Position numbers and translations under genes: made by a program. Below, one piece after another: positions 48,716 through 60,000 of a DNA stretch of 64,000 nt. Location of the stretch: the NCBI RefSeq assembly GCF_950023065.1, contig NC_088679.1, positions 71,734,001-71,798,000 on the forward strand. Reading direction: 5' to 3'. Source of the DNA: Planococcus citri (Eukaryota; Arthropoda; Insecta; Hemiptera; Pseudococcidae). Positions within the stretch are counted from its first letter, which is position 1; each line of letters opens with the position of its first letter. The notes under the pieces were generated by a model. That model ran no database searches, was not told the DNA's origin, and saw only the letters and a list, made by a program, of their open reading frames with translations.

Positions 48716-51700
48716 TCACGTTTGGTATTTTTCTACTGAAACTTCTTGATTTGTTGATTTCTCAGAATCGAATTTCTTACTGAAGAAATAAGATCCGCTG
48801 AAATGGAAGTGTACGAAAATTAAATTGTATAAGAACTAGTTCAGAGAAATTTCCAAAATATAAACTTAGAACTACAAAAGATCGTTTTTAAAGTAGGTAC
48901 CTATAAAATTGTAATTTCATGCGTCAAATATTAAAAGACCCATCCATAGGTAATTAAAGTACTGACAATTAAATGACTCATTTTTTATTGTTCTTTTTTC
49001 TATAGGTAGGTAGGTACCTATTTTTAAATTTCCTTTTCTTTTAATTCGATATTATATTTTCTCAATGATCAAATACATGGTAATGAGGGACTATAACTAA
49101 AACTTAACTTACCAAAAACATAAAACGATGCCTATATCCAGCACAACACTAAGCAGACAAAACGCAGATGGGTAAGTATCCATTGTTTTTTGAAAAATCG
49201 TATTGTATGCGAAATAAGCTAAAGGAACAGTTAACGAAAACACACCATTGACTGCGTTTAATCGACCTGAATAAACAATAAAAAAAAAAATTAGAACTAT
49301 GTGTAAGAAACCAGCATCTTGAATCGTTGTATTGGACCCTGGTTTTCAAAAAGTAGGTTATCACAAATGATTTAATAAGGGATGAATCGAAAAATTTACA
49401 GATCTGCTCGAAAAATTGTTATACAAAAGCGTACAATCGTATCTTTTTTTGCATTTTTCGTTCAAGATTGAATTTTTCCAAATGATAGGTTGAAATAAAG
49501 GTAAGTAAAAACTTAAAGCATTAAATATTTCAAGTTTTGCCAAAAAAAAAAAAAAAAAAACGAACTTGACACAAAAATTGTTTGAGAAAATAAATGTGAA
49601 TTTGTACTTTAAAAAATTGACAATAATGTAAAACAAACTGATTCTTAAAAAAAATATTTTTTGATGACAATAAAAATATAAAAATACGGAATAAAAAAAA
49701 TTGAAAAAATTGAAAATTAAAATTCATTAGGTATAATTTTGCAGCATTTTAAATTTTCCCTTGAATACCTTCAACAAAGACCAAAAAAATTTTAAAAAAG
49801 GAGCAAGAAAGGCAAACATCTTAGAAAATTATGAAACACATACAGAAGTATTATTTACTTGGACTTTGGGATTTATTTTTATCTCTCGAGGCAGGTATTT
49901 TCAAATTTTTATCACCGAGGAAATTTTTTTACGAAACGAGGTTGACTTGTAGTGCATTAAAGAATAAATTTGTTTGTGGTCAGTGGTCAGTAATATTGAA
50001 TGATTTTAATGATTTTTTAGTGTTTTTTTGGTTGCGTTTTTAACAAATAATTTATGAAATTTTTACTAAATTTTACAAATCAATTTCATTAGATTAGGTA
50101 TTTACGATTTTCATTGATTTTAGCACTTTCATCATATGTTTGTGTCTATTTCAGCATTTAGGTATTTAAACAATGTTTTAAGCAATTTTATCCAAATTTC
50201 GGCTGAATTCGGCTAAAATTTCAACATTTTCAGTGATTTTTAATGTATAATTTTCTGACTAATTTTGAGAAATTTTGATAAAATCGGTGTCACCAGTTTT
50301 TGCCCTTTTTTGAAATGATTTTAGTGCTGTTTTTATAGGATTATAAGCATCATTTTTTAAAAGATTTTTAACACAATTTTATGAAATTTTTACTAGAGTT
50401 GTGAGTAACTGTTGGTGATTTTAATGATTTTTTAAAAACGTTTTCGTGTCATTTTCAACGTGTTTTGATAATTTTTTATGCATTTTTTGCCGAGCTTTCT
50501 TCAAAAATTTTCATCACTTGCGAAACTTTTCAGTTTTTTTTTTTAAATTTTCAATTATTATTATATTGAGAAGTTTTTAATCATGTTTCATGAAATTTTT
50601 GCTGAATTTGGGCAATTTTTTAAATAAATTTCTCCAGTTTTTAGTGATTTGTAACTATTTTCTTTTATTGTGTCAAATGTGTTTGTAATTTTTAACATGT
50701 TTTTACAATGTTTCATGCGGTTTTTGCTAAATTTTATTATGTGACCTGTTCTGACAATAGGGGCCACAAGTCGGATTTTTCTTTTTCAATTTTTTGGCCA
50801 TTTTGAAAACTAGACATCATACCGAGTCGAATGAGACCAATCCCAGCCTCCTAGCTCATTTTTTTCCACTTTTTTTCATTTCTTGAATTTGAAGGATTGA
50901 AAAACAAAATTTTGAGAAAAACGCATTTAAAGAAAAAAATTTATGAAAACTGATAATGTGATGTTTTCCGAGAAAAGGTACATAATGTTTCAAAAAATGA
51001 ATTCTGGTACTTGAAAGTGCGTAGAATAACATGGAATAAGTTAAATTTACGATAAGAACACGTTTGCATTATAAAAACGTAAAAAAATAAGATAAAATGA
51101 GAAAATTTATTTTTTTAGATTGAATTTTTTTTCAATTTTTACTTTTTTTGCAAATATATCGAAAACTAAGCCTCATAGAAAAAAACTAATGACATTATGT
51201 CGATTGGAAATTTAATTCTCTGCAATTTTCCTAGACATAATTTTTCCGTAGAATGCTTTATTGTTCCGCCTCCAGAGAGCTTTGAAAGTTTTGAGTGCTC
51301 AAATTTTCGACTGACACTAACTTCAAAATGCGCTTTCAACACATTTTTCGGCCAAATTACGTTTTGTTCAAAATTCTGACTTGGGTATTTTTACATTTTT
51401 GCCTCTACTATAAAAAAACGTTTTCCGACTTGTGGTCTCTTTTGTCAGAACAGGTCACAGTTGATAATAATTTTAATAATTTTAACCTTTTAAACATGAT
51501 TTCCTGAACAAGTTTCTTGTGAATTTCATCAAATTGTGGCCAAATTTCTTGAGTTTTTGGCATTTGATTCTAATGCTAGGGACCAATATTTTCATGGTTT
51601 CACAACCTTGTGAGACGTTTTCAACATTTTATAATGTAATTTTGGCTTCTTTTTCAAAGTGTTGTCAATTGTCAACGTTTTTTTTTGCTGCTAGTATTTT

Positions 51701-53898
51701 ACTTACTTTTAGTGTTTTATGTTTTATGCAATTTTTTCTGAATTTCCACAACTTTTAAACACTTTAACAATGTTTTTAAAGGATTTTTAAAAAAAATAAA
51801 GTTTTGTGTATCTACTTAAATGTCATCAAATTTTTATTGAATTTCAATATTTTTTTGTCAATTTTAATAGTTTTTATGCTAGTAAATCATTTTCAAAAGG
51901 TTTGTAACAATATTATGGTCATGCAATTTTTTCAAAAAAATGTTACTGAAATTTCGTCAGTTATTGGTTTTGGTACCTTATAGTTTTGAGTAATTGTCGC
52001 GCTTTCTATTCGTAATTTTCAACATTATTTTTATAAACAATTTCTAAACAATTTTTACGGAATTCACGTAGGTTTGCTAAAATTTTATCTGTTTGTTTCC
52101 AACGTTCTTCAAGTGCTTTTTAATATAATTTTTAAGCTTTTTAAATGACGTTCTATGCAATTTTTTGAGAATTATGCCAAATTTTCTGATGATTCATATT
52201 TTATGGTTTGTTTTTGGCCATATTTTTCATTAATTTTGTGTCCAAAAGTTTGCAGACCACCAAAATTATGTGTATTTTTCAAATTGATTTAAGAAATTCT
52301 TATTCCATTCCACTCAATAGAGTAAGGAACTAAGGATAGTGAAAAATTGATTACTCAATTTATTTTTTCAGCATTCCAAAAAGCATGTTTTGTTTTTAAA
52401 AAGAATTTAGATATTAAGATCTTGAAACAAGTACCTACCTAGATATTTTTACTCACCCAATTCATTAACGTGGTAATATTTACTCATGAATGATATGCAA
52501 ACAGTCATAGTTGTGCCATGAAATAAATCAATTACAGGAACTATGAAAACGAGCAAGAAAAATGCATTAGGTAGGTATGATCTTCCATGCTACGTAGTGC
52601 ACTTATTAATCAAATATTTCGTTCGTATTCACTTACTCAAATATAGTTGCCAAATTTGATTAGCGAATAATAAAACAAGGATAGCAATCGTGTCAAAAGA
52701 TCCAGCCAAGATACCAACTAATCCGTCATGGATTTTCAACCATTTGCTTAAGACAAATGAGGAAAACAGAATGCCTAGAAAAATGTTGTTGTTTTTTTAG
52801 AACACATAGTAGGTACCTATACTTTGGATAATTAATTTACAAGAATTAAGTATTGTTTTGGGAATTACCGAGCAAAGATCCAAAAAACTTGAAAAACATA
52901 AATTCGCTGTATTCTCGTTCATCCCATTCGAATCTGTACCTCAAATATGAATACAATACAGACAGTTCCCCTGAAATAATTCATCATTTCAAAGTAAGAA
53001 TAGGTACAGGCACTCTTTTCTACTTCCAAAATTGGAAAAAAAAATATATGTATATGTATACCTAGTACCAAAAAATTAAAATCTTACCAAAAAGAGTTAA
53101 AATAACTGCAATATTTGTCACCAAAAGCAACGAAACAACGATTCTATTGCGTCCTAAATTACGACTGAATACAACTTTAAAACTGCCAAATAACACGCGT
53201 TTCAAATTGAAAAAATGATACAAAGGCACCTTTTTGTCAACTGGTACCGAAGTATCATTAATTAATATCAAACCAAATACTAAACCACACACTGCCAAAA
53301 TGAAGCATAACAAATACGCGTAGAAGAATCCAAGACTACGAAGAATGAATCCAGATCCACCTTTGCCCAGAAGTAACCCAGTTAATTTGATTGCTCCTAC
53401 GATTCCAAGTCTCATGGTACGACTTTCTTTATCAGATACATCGCAAACGTACACTTGACATCCTAATATCATGACACTGACTCCAGCGTACAAACTTTCG
53501 AGTACCACGAATGATATAACAGCTGTCATTGGTTGCCATTGCCAAAAATATGAATGCAGACAACCCGATAATGCGTGAAATGTGAGTCCTACGATGGGAA
53601 TATAAATCAGGGGTCTTCTCCTCCGACCAGCTTCGTCGCTCCAGTATGCAGCAAATATTGCGGCGAGTAGGCTGATAAAAACGACTATGGGTTGGTACCC
53701 GAGGCCAATTTCTGTTATGAATAGGATTCCTGCTTTTTCATCGTCGCATCGGGTATTCAAGTCTGGCTCGGATGTTGAGTTGGTTCGGCAGGCTTTTTGA
53801 AGAAATAAATTCGTATCTATGCCTTTAATCCAGTCGTAAACGACGAGAAATATTAAAAGCGATGGTTCAACGGTTACGTGCTTGAAATGATCGAACAT
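48716..53898 (-). CDS. Gene F: SLC46-type MFS transporter, six exons
   Basis: Exons are 53088-53898, 52869-52970, 52637-52774, 52457-52540, 49113-49266 and 48716-48797 (minus strand), giving 456 residues. I chose the ATG at 53898 (MFDHFKHVTVEP), which aligns with gene G; the open frame runs further upstream only to a TTG. Motifs: sequon NST, loop TRCDDEKAG, SDEAGRRRRP after helix 2, central loop ending NLGRNR, exon 2 YRFEWDEREYS. Exon 4 has YYHVNE where most paralogues have YYDSSE. Tail ends VEKYQT. Intron 4 is 3.2 kb of decayed AT-rich repeat. Forms a pair with gene G. Confidence 0.87.
50740..51459. mobile_element. Inverted-repeat element with TGTGACCTGTTCTGACAA ends
   Basis: 720 bp with TGTGACCTGTTCTGACAA at one end and its complement at the other, then a shared CCACAAGTCGG. 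No clear target duplication. Carries one copy of the 180-bp dispersed repeat (51130-51310). In intron 4 of gene F. Confidence 0.6.
51130..51310. repeat. 180-bp dispersed repeat copy
   Basis: Runs from TTTGCAAATATATCGAAAAC to the CCGCCTCCAGAGAGCTTTGA stretch and on to GTGCTCAA; same order as the copies at 58855 and 59031. Confidence 0.65.
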
Positions 53899-55649
53899 TG
53901 TACGCGATGTTTCAATCACTAGGTACTTTACTATGCACTTGACACACGCCAATTAACAGGTATTTTGATCGTACTTGAGCGAAAACTAATTCGGGTAAAT
54001 CTGGCAAATTATTAACGCGAACTTATGAATAACTGCATAATACACGAACTAGATTTAAAATTTCGAAGCTATGAGACCTGCTCGAGTGAATGAGCAAAAT
54101 CACACGCTTCAAAGCCCTTTGTGAGATAAGAAAAACGTGCGATCAATAGTTTCTGGTGGTAATGAAATGTGAAGTAAAGTTTACAATATTCTATTTCTGA
54201 TAATTGGGTAATTAAACTGTATTAATTTTTCGGCGATACCTACACTCTATTATGAGTTCATCTGTGCGCTCTCACGTGAGCATGAAATATAGATAAATAA
54301 TGATGATGCGCATTATCTCATCACTTTATTATGTACATTTTTATACGTATTTTTGATGAATTTTTGAAAACCCGATATGAGCCAAAAATGAGAAAAAGTC
54401 AAAATTTTAGCAAAATTAACCTTGAAAGCTCAAATTTGAAATGTACCCCAATTTGACTTCCTTGAAACCAGAAGATTTTTAAAAATTGAAATAACCTTAA
54501 GTACAAATTTTAGACTTTTTTTGGGGAAATCGAAATTTTTAAAATATTCCTGGAGCCCTTATAACGGTTTGAAACCGTCTTCACTTCTTCAGTCGACTCA
54601 CAATATTGAAATTGGGGTATAGAGTAAATTTAAGCTTTTCAGCTTGATCTGAAAAGATTTTTCAAAAATTTCAACTTTCAAAAATCTGCTGATAGCTCTA
54701 AAACTGCTCAACCCGGTTTGAAACTGTTTTCAAACGATTGTAGGGGTTGAACGTAAAGTACACACCAAATCTTAGCTGTCCAGGTCAATTTGGTAAAATT
54801 CTGATTTTTTTCTCCATTTTTGGCTCAAATTTGATTTTCAAAAATTCACCATGAAATCGAAAAATGCTCGTGAACATCTGAAATTTGAATGGTGGTCTAT
54901 TTTTGTATGGTTTTTCGATTTAACTCAGTCCGGTTCAAACATTTTCTGTTAGTTGATGTTAAAATTACTTATGTACTATCTTACATGCACTTTTACAATG
55001 CATACAAAGTAATCTTTTGAACTAACTCTCTTCGATTAGGAATTTGAATGAAATCGAGCTCGATTGGAAGCGTATATCCTGGAATTTTGCTGAGTTTTCG
55101 AAAATCTTAAAAATTTAGAAAATCTTTTTCTATAGGCAGGTATTAATCTTTCAATTTTCTCGTCCAGTATAGACACAATTATTTTTTTGCAGGGAAATAC
55201 TCCGTGTAAATAATTCATTTCAAATTCTTCCCACCCCCTCGAGCTACTGTGGAAACTGTCAGTTTAAAGCCAATCTGAAGCCTCCAGCGAGTTTTCAATC
55301 ATCTCCAGAAATTTCAACTTGCCCTGGAATGAGTCAAAAATGAACTGAAGCACTTATAACTTTTGCTGGTGGTTATTGGGCATTTTCTTGACCACTTTAG
55401 GAAGTCTCAGGAGTGCAATTTCTGAGTTTGATATTTTTTTAAAAAATTAAAATTTCAAAAACATCATTTCAAGAGCGATTTTTTTCCTTGAAGTATCATC
55501 TGACGTGTTGACATTACCGCCTGACTCTCAATGGAAAGAATGAATGGTGGAAGAAATTTGAGAATCTTGAGCCTAAATACTCGGTGAAAGTGAACCAAGC
55601 CTTTTATGAGAACAAAAAAAAAAAAACAAACAAATCGTGTTGTTTTTGC

Positions 55650-55842
55650 TAAGGCACTATAGCTTCACTCAGGTGAAATCGTCAGCCATCTTTTCGGCCA
55701 TCTTTGGTGCAAAATAACAAATGAAACGTCACTTGCCGCACAGCTGTACTGTGCTGTGATTATGGCTGACGTCATCATTTTGCACCAAAGATGGCCGAAA
55801 AGATGGCTGGCGATTTCACCTGAGTGAAGCTATAGTGCCTTA
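55650..55842. mobile_element. 193-bp hAT-type MITE with very long inverted repeats
   Basis: Ends TAAGGCACTATAGCTTCACT and its complement; pairing continues for about 66 bp with few mismatches. Perfect 8-bp duplication GTTTTTGC (55642-55649, 55843-55850). The transcript would fold as a long hairpin. Confidence 0.88.
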
Positions 55843-56029
55843 GTTTTTGCCTAATGATTAATTGCGTCATTATTTCCATGCTCATTTATGTATGATGAAT
55901 TGCCTAACTTCTTGGCCGAAAGGAGACACTGTGAGTTTGTTCAAGTTTTTACCTCCAAATCTGTGTACATACAATAAAAATATACTTCCGGCAGTCATGA
56001 GTAACTTCTTAACAAAGGAATCACTTTGC

Positions 56030-56500
56030 CCAAAATTTTTCAATTTTTGGCAAATTTTTGAAAATTTAAAAATTTATCATTTTCGGCGATTTAGGGCTAT
56101 ACTTTTCTACATACAAGACGTGGAAAATAATTTGGTACCTTTTGGAAAATTTCAAATCAAATGCGAAAAACCGATTCTGAGGAAGTTATTCCCCCTCTCT
56201 TGAGTGACGATCTCCACTTGAGGATGAAAACTTTCAGTATGTTGTCTTGGAGGTATTCTCCAACTTAAAAAAAAGTCCTCTCCTCGTCACGATGTTAGAA
56301 TTTTTTGAGTGAAAATGCGTGGAATATGGCTTGGCTGAAACCTATAAAAATTAATTTGAACTTCAATAATTGAAAAAATATTTTGGTGACGAGTCGAAAT
56401 TTTGAAAAAATCATCAATTTGCTTACAGAAAAATTACGATGGCGTTTTTTTGTGTTTTATCGAGGAAAAAAAAGTTTAAAGATTGAAATTTTCAGTTAAA
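56030..56500. repeat. Dispersed repeat, copy 1 (second copy at 63490-63870)
   Basis: Shares TACAAGACGT, CCCTCTCTTGAGTGA, TTGGAGGTATTCTCCA and GACGAG.TGAAATTTTGAAAA with the second copy in the same order. A further shared block (TGTATGATG..TTGCCTAACTTCTTGG) precedes it at 55885. Confidence 0.6.
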
Positions 56501-57083
56501 ATAGCCAGCGTTATAAAAATTCAAAAAATTACTTTTACGCAATGTTTAAGCTTTGTTTTTATCATAGATATGTTGACAGAAAACTAAAGAAGGCAAATTA
56601 TTGTTTGTTCTGTATACATATGTATTTTATTTTCAACAAAAAAAAAAAACATTCAAAATTCTATACTTAAAATAAATAATAAGGGTACTAAGCGAATAAG
56701 GCAATTTGTACGATTTTAGGTAGCCAAGCTAAGCAAGAATGCCTTATTTGACAACATTCCACACTTATTCTACATATTAAACAGAAGGCATAGGTACCCA
56801 CTATACCCACGCGTAGGTTGAAAGAAAGTACGAAAACAAATGTATTTTAATTATTATATCGACTGAAATCCAATTTATGCATAAACAGATTATTCTTAAT
56901 ACGTCGGTACCTACCTAATTTATTCAGTCATTCATTCATTTGTGTGAAAATGTGAATCTGGCTATTAATATGTGGAAAAAATCTTTACGTTATTCACAAA
57001 ATTCATGGACGCGCGGATAGAGCATTTTTGCAGATCGATACCTTACGTAAGATGTGCAAGCATCAAAACAATATAATTTACTT

Positions 57084-60000
57084 CTACAATAACAAAGATT
57101 CGCCACATTTTTCCTCTGAAACTTCTCGCTTCTTTGTTTTCTCTGCGTCAAATTTTTTACTGGAGTAATATGCGCCGCTGAAATGAAAATGCATCATTAA
57201 ACTAAATGATAATGAGATGAACAACTAAGGAAGTAATTTGAAAACGGGCAGGTTATTGGCAGAGATGTGCAGTCTGAAAAGTGAAAAATAAAAAGTACTT
57301 TTCTTTCTATGAAAAGTTGAAAATAAAAGTTCCTACTTTTCACTTCACTTTTCAGTTCTCACTTAAAAAAAACGAGTGACCAATCAATTTACTCATCAGA
57401 GATCACTGACCTCATTGATGAAGTCAAATATGAAGTTTCACTCTCTCCACTCCTCCACCTTCGCAATTCAGCTCCCATTTTTGATATTTTTCACTACATT
57501 TTTTTCAAACCCTGAAAAACCCAAAGATGTTAGAGGCTCTAAACAGGCTCAAAACTACCACTATACGATTAATTAGATGGAAAAAATGATTTTGTTTTTT
57601 TGTGTGTTTTAGATAGGCAAAAAATATGTACATCAATTTGAAGCTCTTGCAGAGAGCTTTAAAATGAGACTCACACGATTTACTTTTCACACTTTTCAAT
57701 GAACTTTTCACTTTTCATTTCACCAAAATTACTTTTCTGAAAAGTGCACATCTCTAGATTGGTATAGGTATCCAAGTAATTTCACAAAATTGTCATCATT
57801 GTGAACTAGGTACCTAGCTTGATACATACATTTCATTACATATATTTTTTTTACTATTGCTTATGCCCAAATAATTACAAAAATTGTAACTTTGATATGA
57901 GGAAATATGCCTTCATCGCCTTGGAGATGGTTAAGTTTACTCAAAGTTAGTATATATCCCTATGTACTGGAAGTATGGTAACATGGGGAACTATTTATAG
58001 ATCCGTGGCTGGTAGCTCGAAGGCCAGTGCATCAGATCTCTAACTAGCAACTTCATTTAGTTTTGGCTATTCGCTATGTCTGGTTCTTCGTCAACTTATA
58101 GACGCATAGGCAGCGGAGCTTTTCCCCTCCGCCCCTCTTCCCTGTGTTAGCCCACTTTATTAAGTGGATAATTTGTGCTGACAACGTGATCCTTATTCAA
58201 ATTATGTTTATTTATCCTGGTACATTGGAAATTTCTCTGAGCCTGCCAGCCATCAGAAATATCTCTCGTCGAAAAGGAGCTTCATGTAATACATTTCTGT
58301 CGATGTTGTCTAGTATTAGGGACACCCGTGAAAGAGGCAGAAAATGCATACAGTGTATTAGTAAGTAATTAGGTAGGTACTACTGATTTCTATTAATGTA
58401 ACATTAGGTACTTCATCACTAATTAATAATTAATAAGCTCACACTAATCATTATTATTAAGATTATTCTAGTTAGTAACACAAGTGGTAAGATATAAGCC
58501 AGAGCTTGAATCTATTATACATAAAATAATCTTGTAAGTATTTTATATTGACTAATCCTAAAAGTGTATTTTTGTAGTTGTTCTTTAATACTAATAAATC
58601 GCATAATTAATACTTGTCAAATGAGGAGCTTGGAATCAAAACTCACTTTTGCCATCGGACAAAGTTTCGAGAAAATCGACAATAACTGATTTCGCCTAGT
58701 GTGTTGATGAAAAAAACGCCACAAAGTGTGTCGAGCTCTTGAGTAAGACTACTTAATAGGATTCCATGAGAATTTTTTTTTTTCAAGTTGCCATATTGTT
58801 GCGGTATGGCTATCAAGTTTGGCAAAAGTGAGTTTTGATTCCAAGGTGGGGTAATTTTACTTTCTTTTGCAAATATATCGAAAACTAAGCATCCTAGAAA
58901 AAAACTAACGGCATTGTATCGATTGGAAATTCAATTCTCTACAATTTTCCTCGATTTAATTTTTCCATAGAATGCTTCGTTCCGCCTCCAGAGAGCTTTA
59001 GAAGTTTTCAGCGCTGAATTTTTCCAAAAATTATACTTTCTTTTGCAAATATATCGAGAACTATGCATCCTAGAAAAAAACTAACGACAATATGTCGATT
59101 GGAAATTTAATTCTCTACAATTTTCCTCGACTTCATTTTTCTGTAGAGTATTTTGTTCCGCCTCCAGAGAGCTTTAAAAGTTTTGAGCACTCAATACTTC
59201 CAATTTTTTACCTCCTCAGTTGCACAACTTCCAAATTCAAAACGACCATTTTCGCAATTTTCACTATCAGAAAATGCTTCCGAAGTTGCAATTGAATTAT
59301 TTTGGCTTTGTAGACTGCCATGCGACCTTGAAAATACAGGTTTTCTTATAGCTTGGAGGGGCAAAAGTGAGTTTTGACTCCAAGGGCACTTTTTAACACG
59401 AAATTGTGAAGACCTGGGGCCGAATTCGGAAAAATGGATTCTGCAGGGTGATAGAGAAATTGAAGAAGTATCCGAATCCGCAAAAAAACGTATATCGATT
59501 TTTGGTTTTTTGGTGTCAAAAGTGAGTTTTGATTCCAAGCTCCTCAAATGTGTGTATTGATTTGGTACTTTCGAATAACTTTATGTATAAAGTATAGATG
59601 GTATTTATTGAAACCTCTTCACAATCTGCGCTATCCAGGAGAAGGTAATTATTCCTTCCCTAAGGAATAATTATTGGTTTAACCACCATAAATTTTGAGG
59701 CCACTAGAATCAAATGTCTACTTCTCCATTTTCGAACATTTTGAGAAAAACGCAAAAAACCTCCCTAGTATTTATCGTAACATAAAATACCGAGGTAATA
59801 CGTCTAATATTTTTGTACCAACATGACAATAGGGACCCACATGTTTGTTTTACCCTACGCGTTGCCGTAAGAGTTCCTGAGCAGTTTCAAGTTTGGAGAA
59901 GTTAAGTTTTGTCTTGAACTGTACACTTTTTACATCGTTTTAAGGCACTTCATCAAAAATTCTTCTAGTAATATGGTGCTAAAGGTTGAAGAAAGCTTGG

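Larger units (their letters stand above)
49970..52260. repeat. Decayed AT-rich repeat array in intron 4 of gene F
   Basis: TTATGAAATTTTTACTAAATTT, TCATGAAATTTTTGCTGAAT, TTTATGCAATTTTTTCTGAA and similar blocks recur irregularly with GATTTTAATGATTTTT between them. It looks like a heavily mutated satellite or decayed tandem repeat, interrupted by the element at 50740-51459. Confidence 0.5.
53899..57083. other. F-G intergenic region
   Basis: Contains the 193-bp MITE and the first copy of the 56030-56500 repeat. The CTCCAGCGA / CTGGAGGCTC motif of several repeats appears near 55275. No gene seen. Confidence 0.5.

Noticed and set aside
53899..53952. Upstream extension of gene F from a TTG
   Set aside because: No ATG in the extension, and gene G starts at the position equal to 53898.
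58000..58560. Less AT-rich stretch with a 74-codon frame and possible LTR-like features
   Set aside because: No paired copy, TG..CA borders with duplication, or protein similarity that I could establish.
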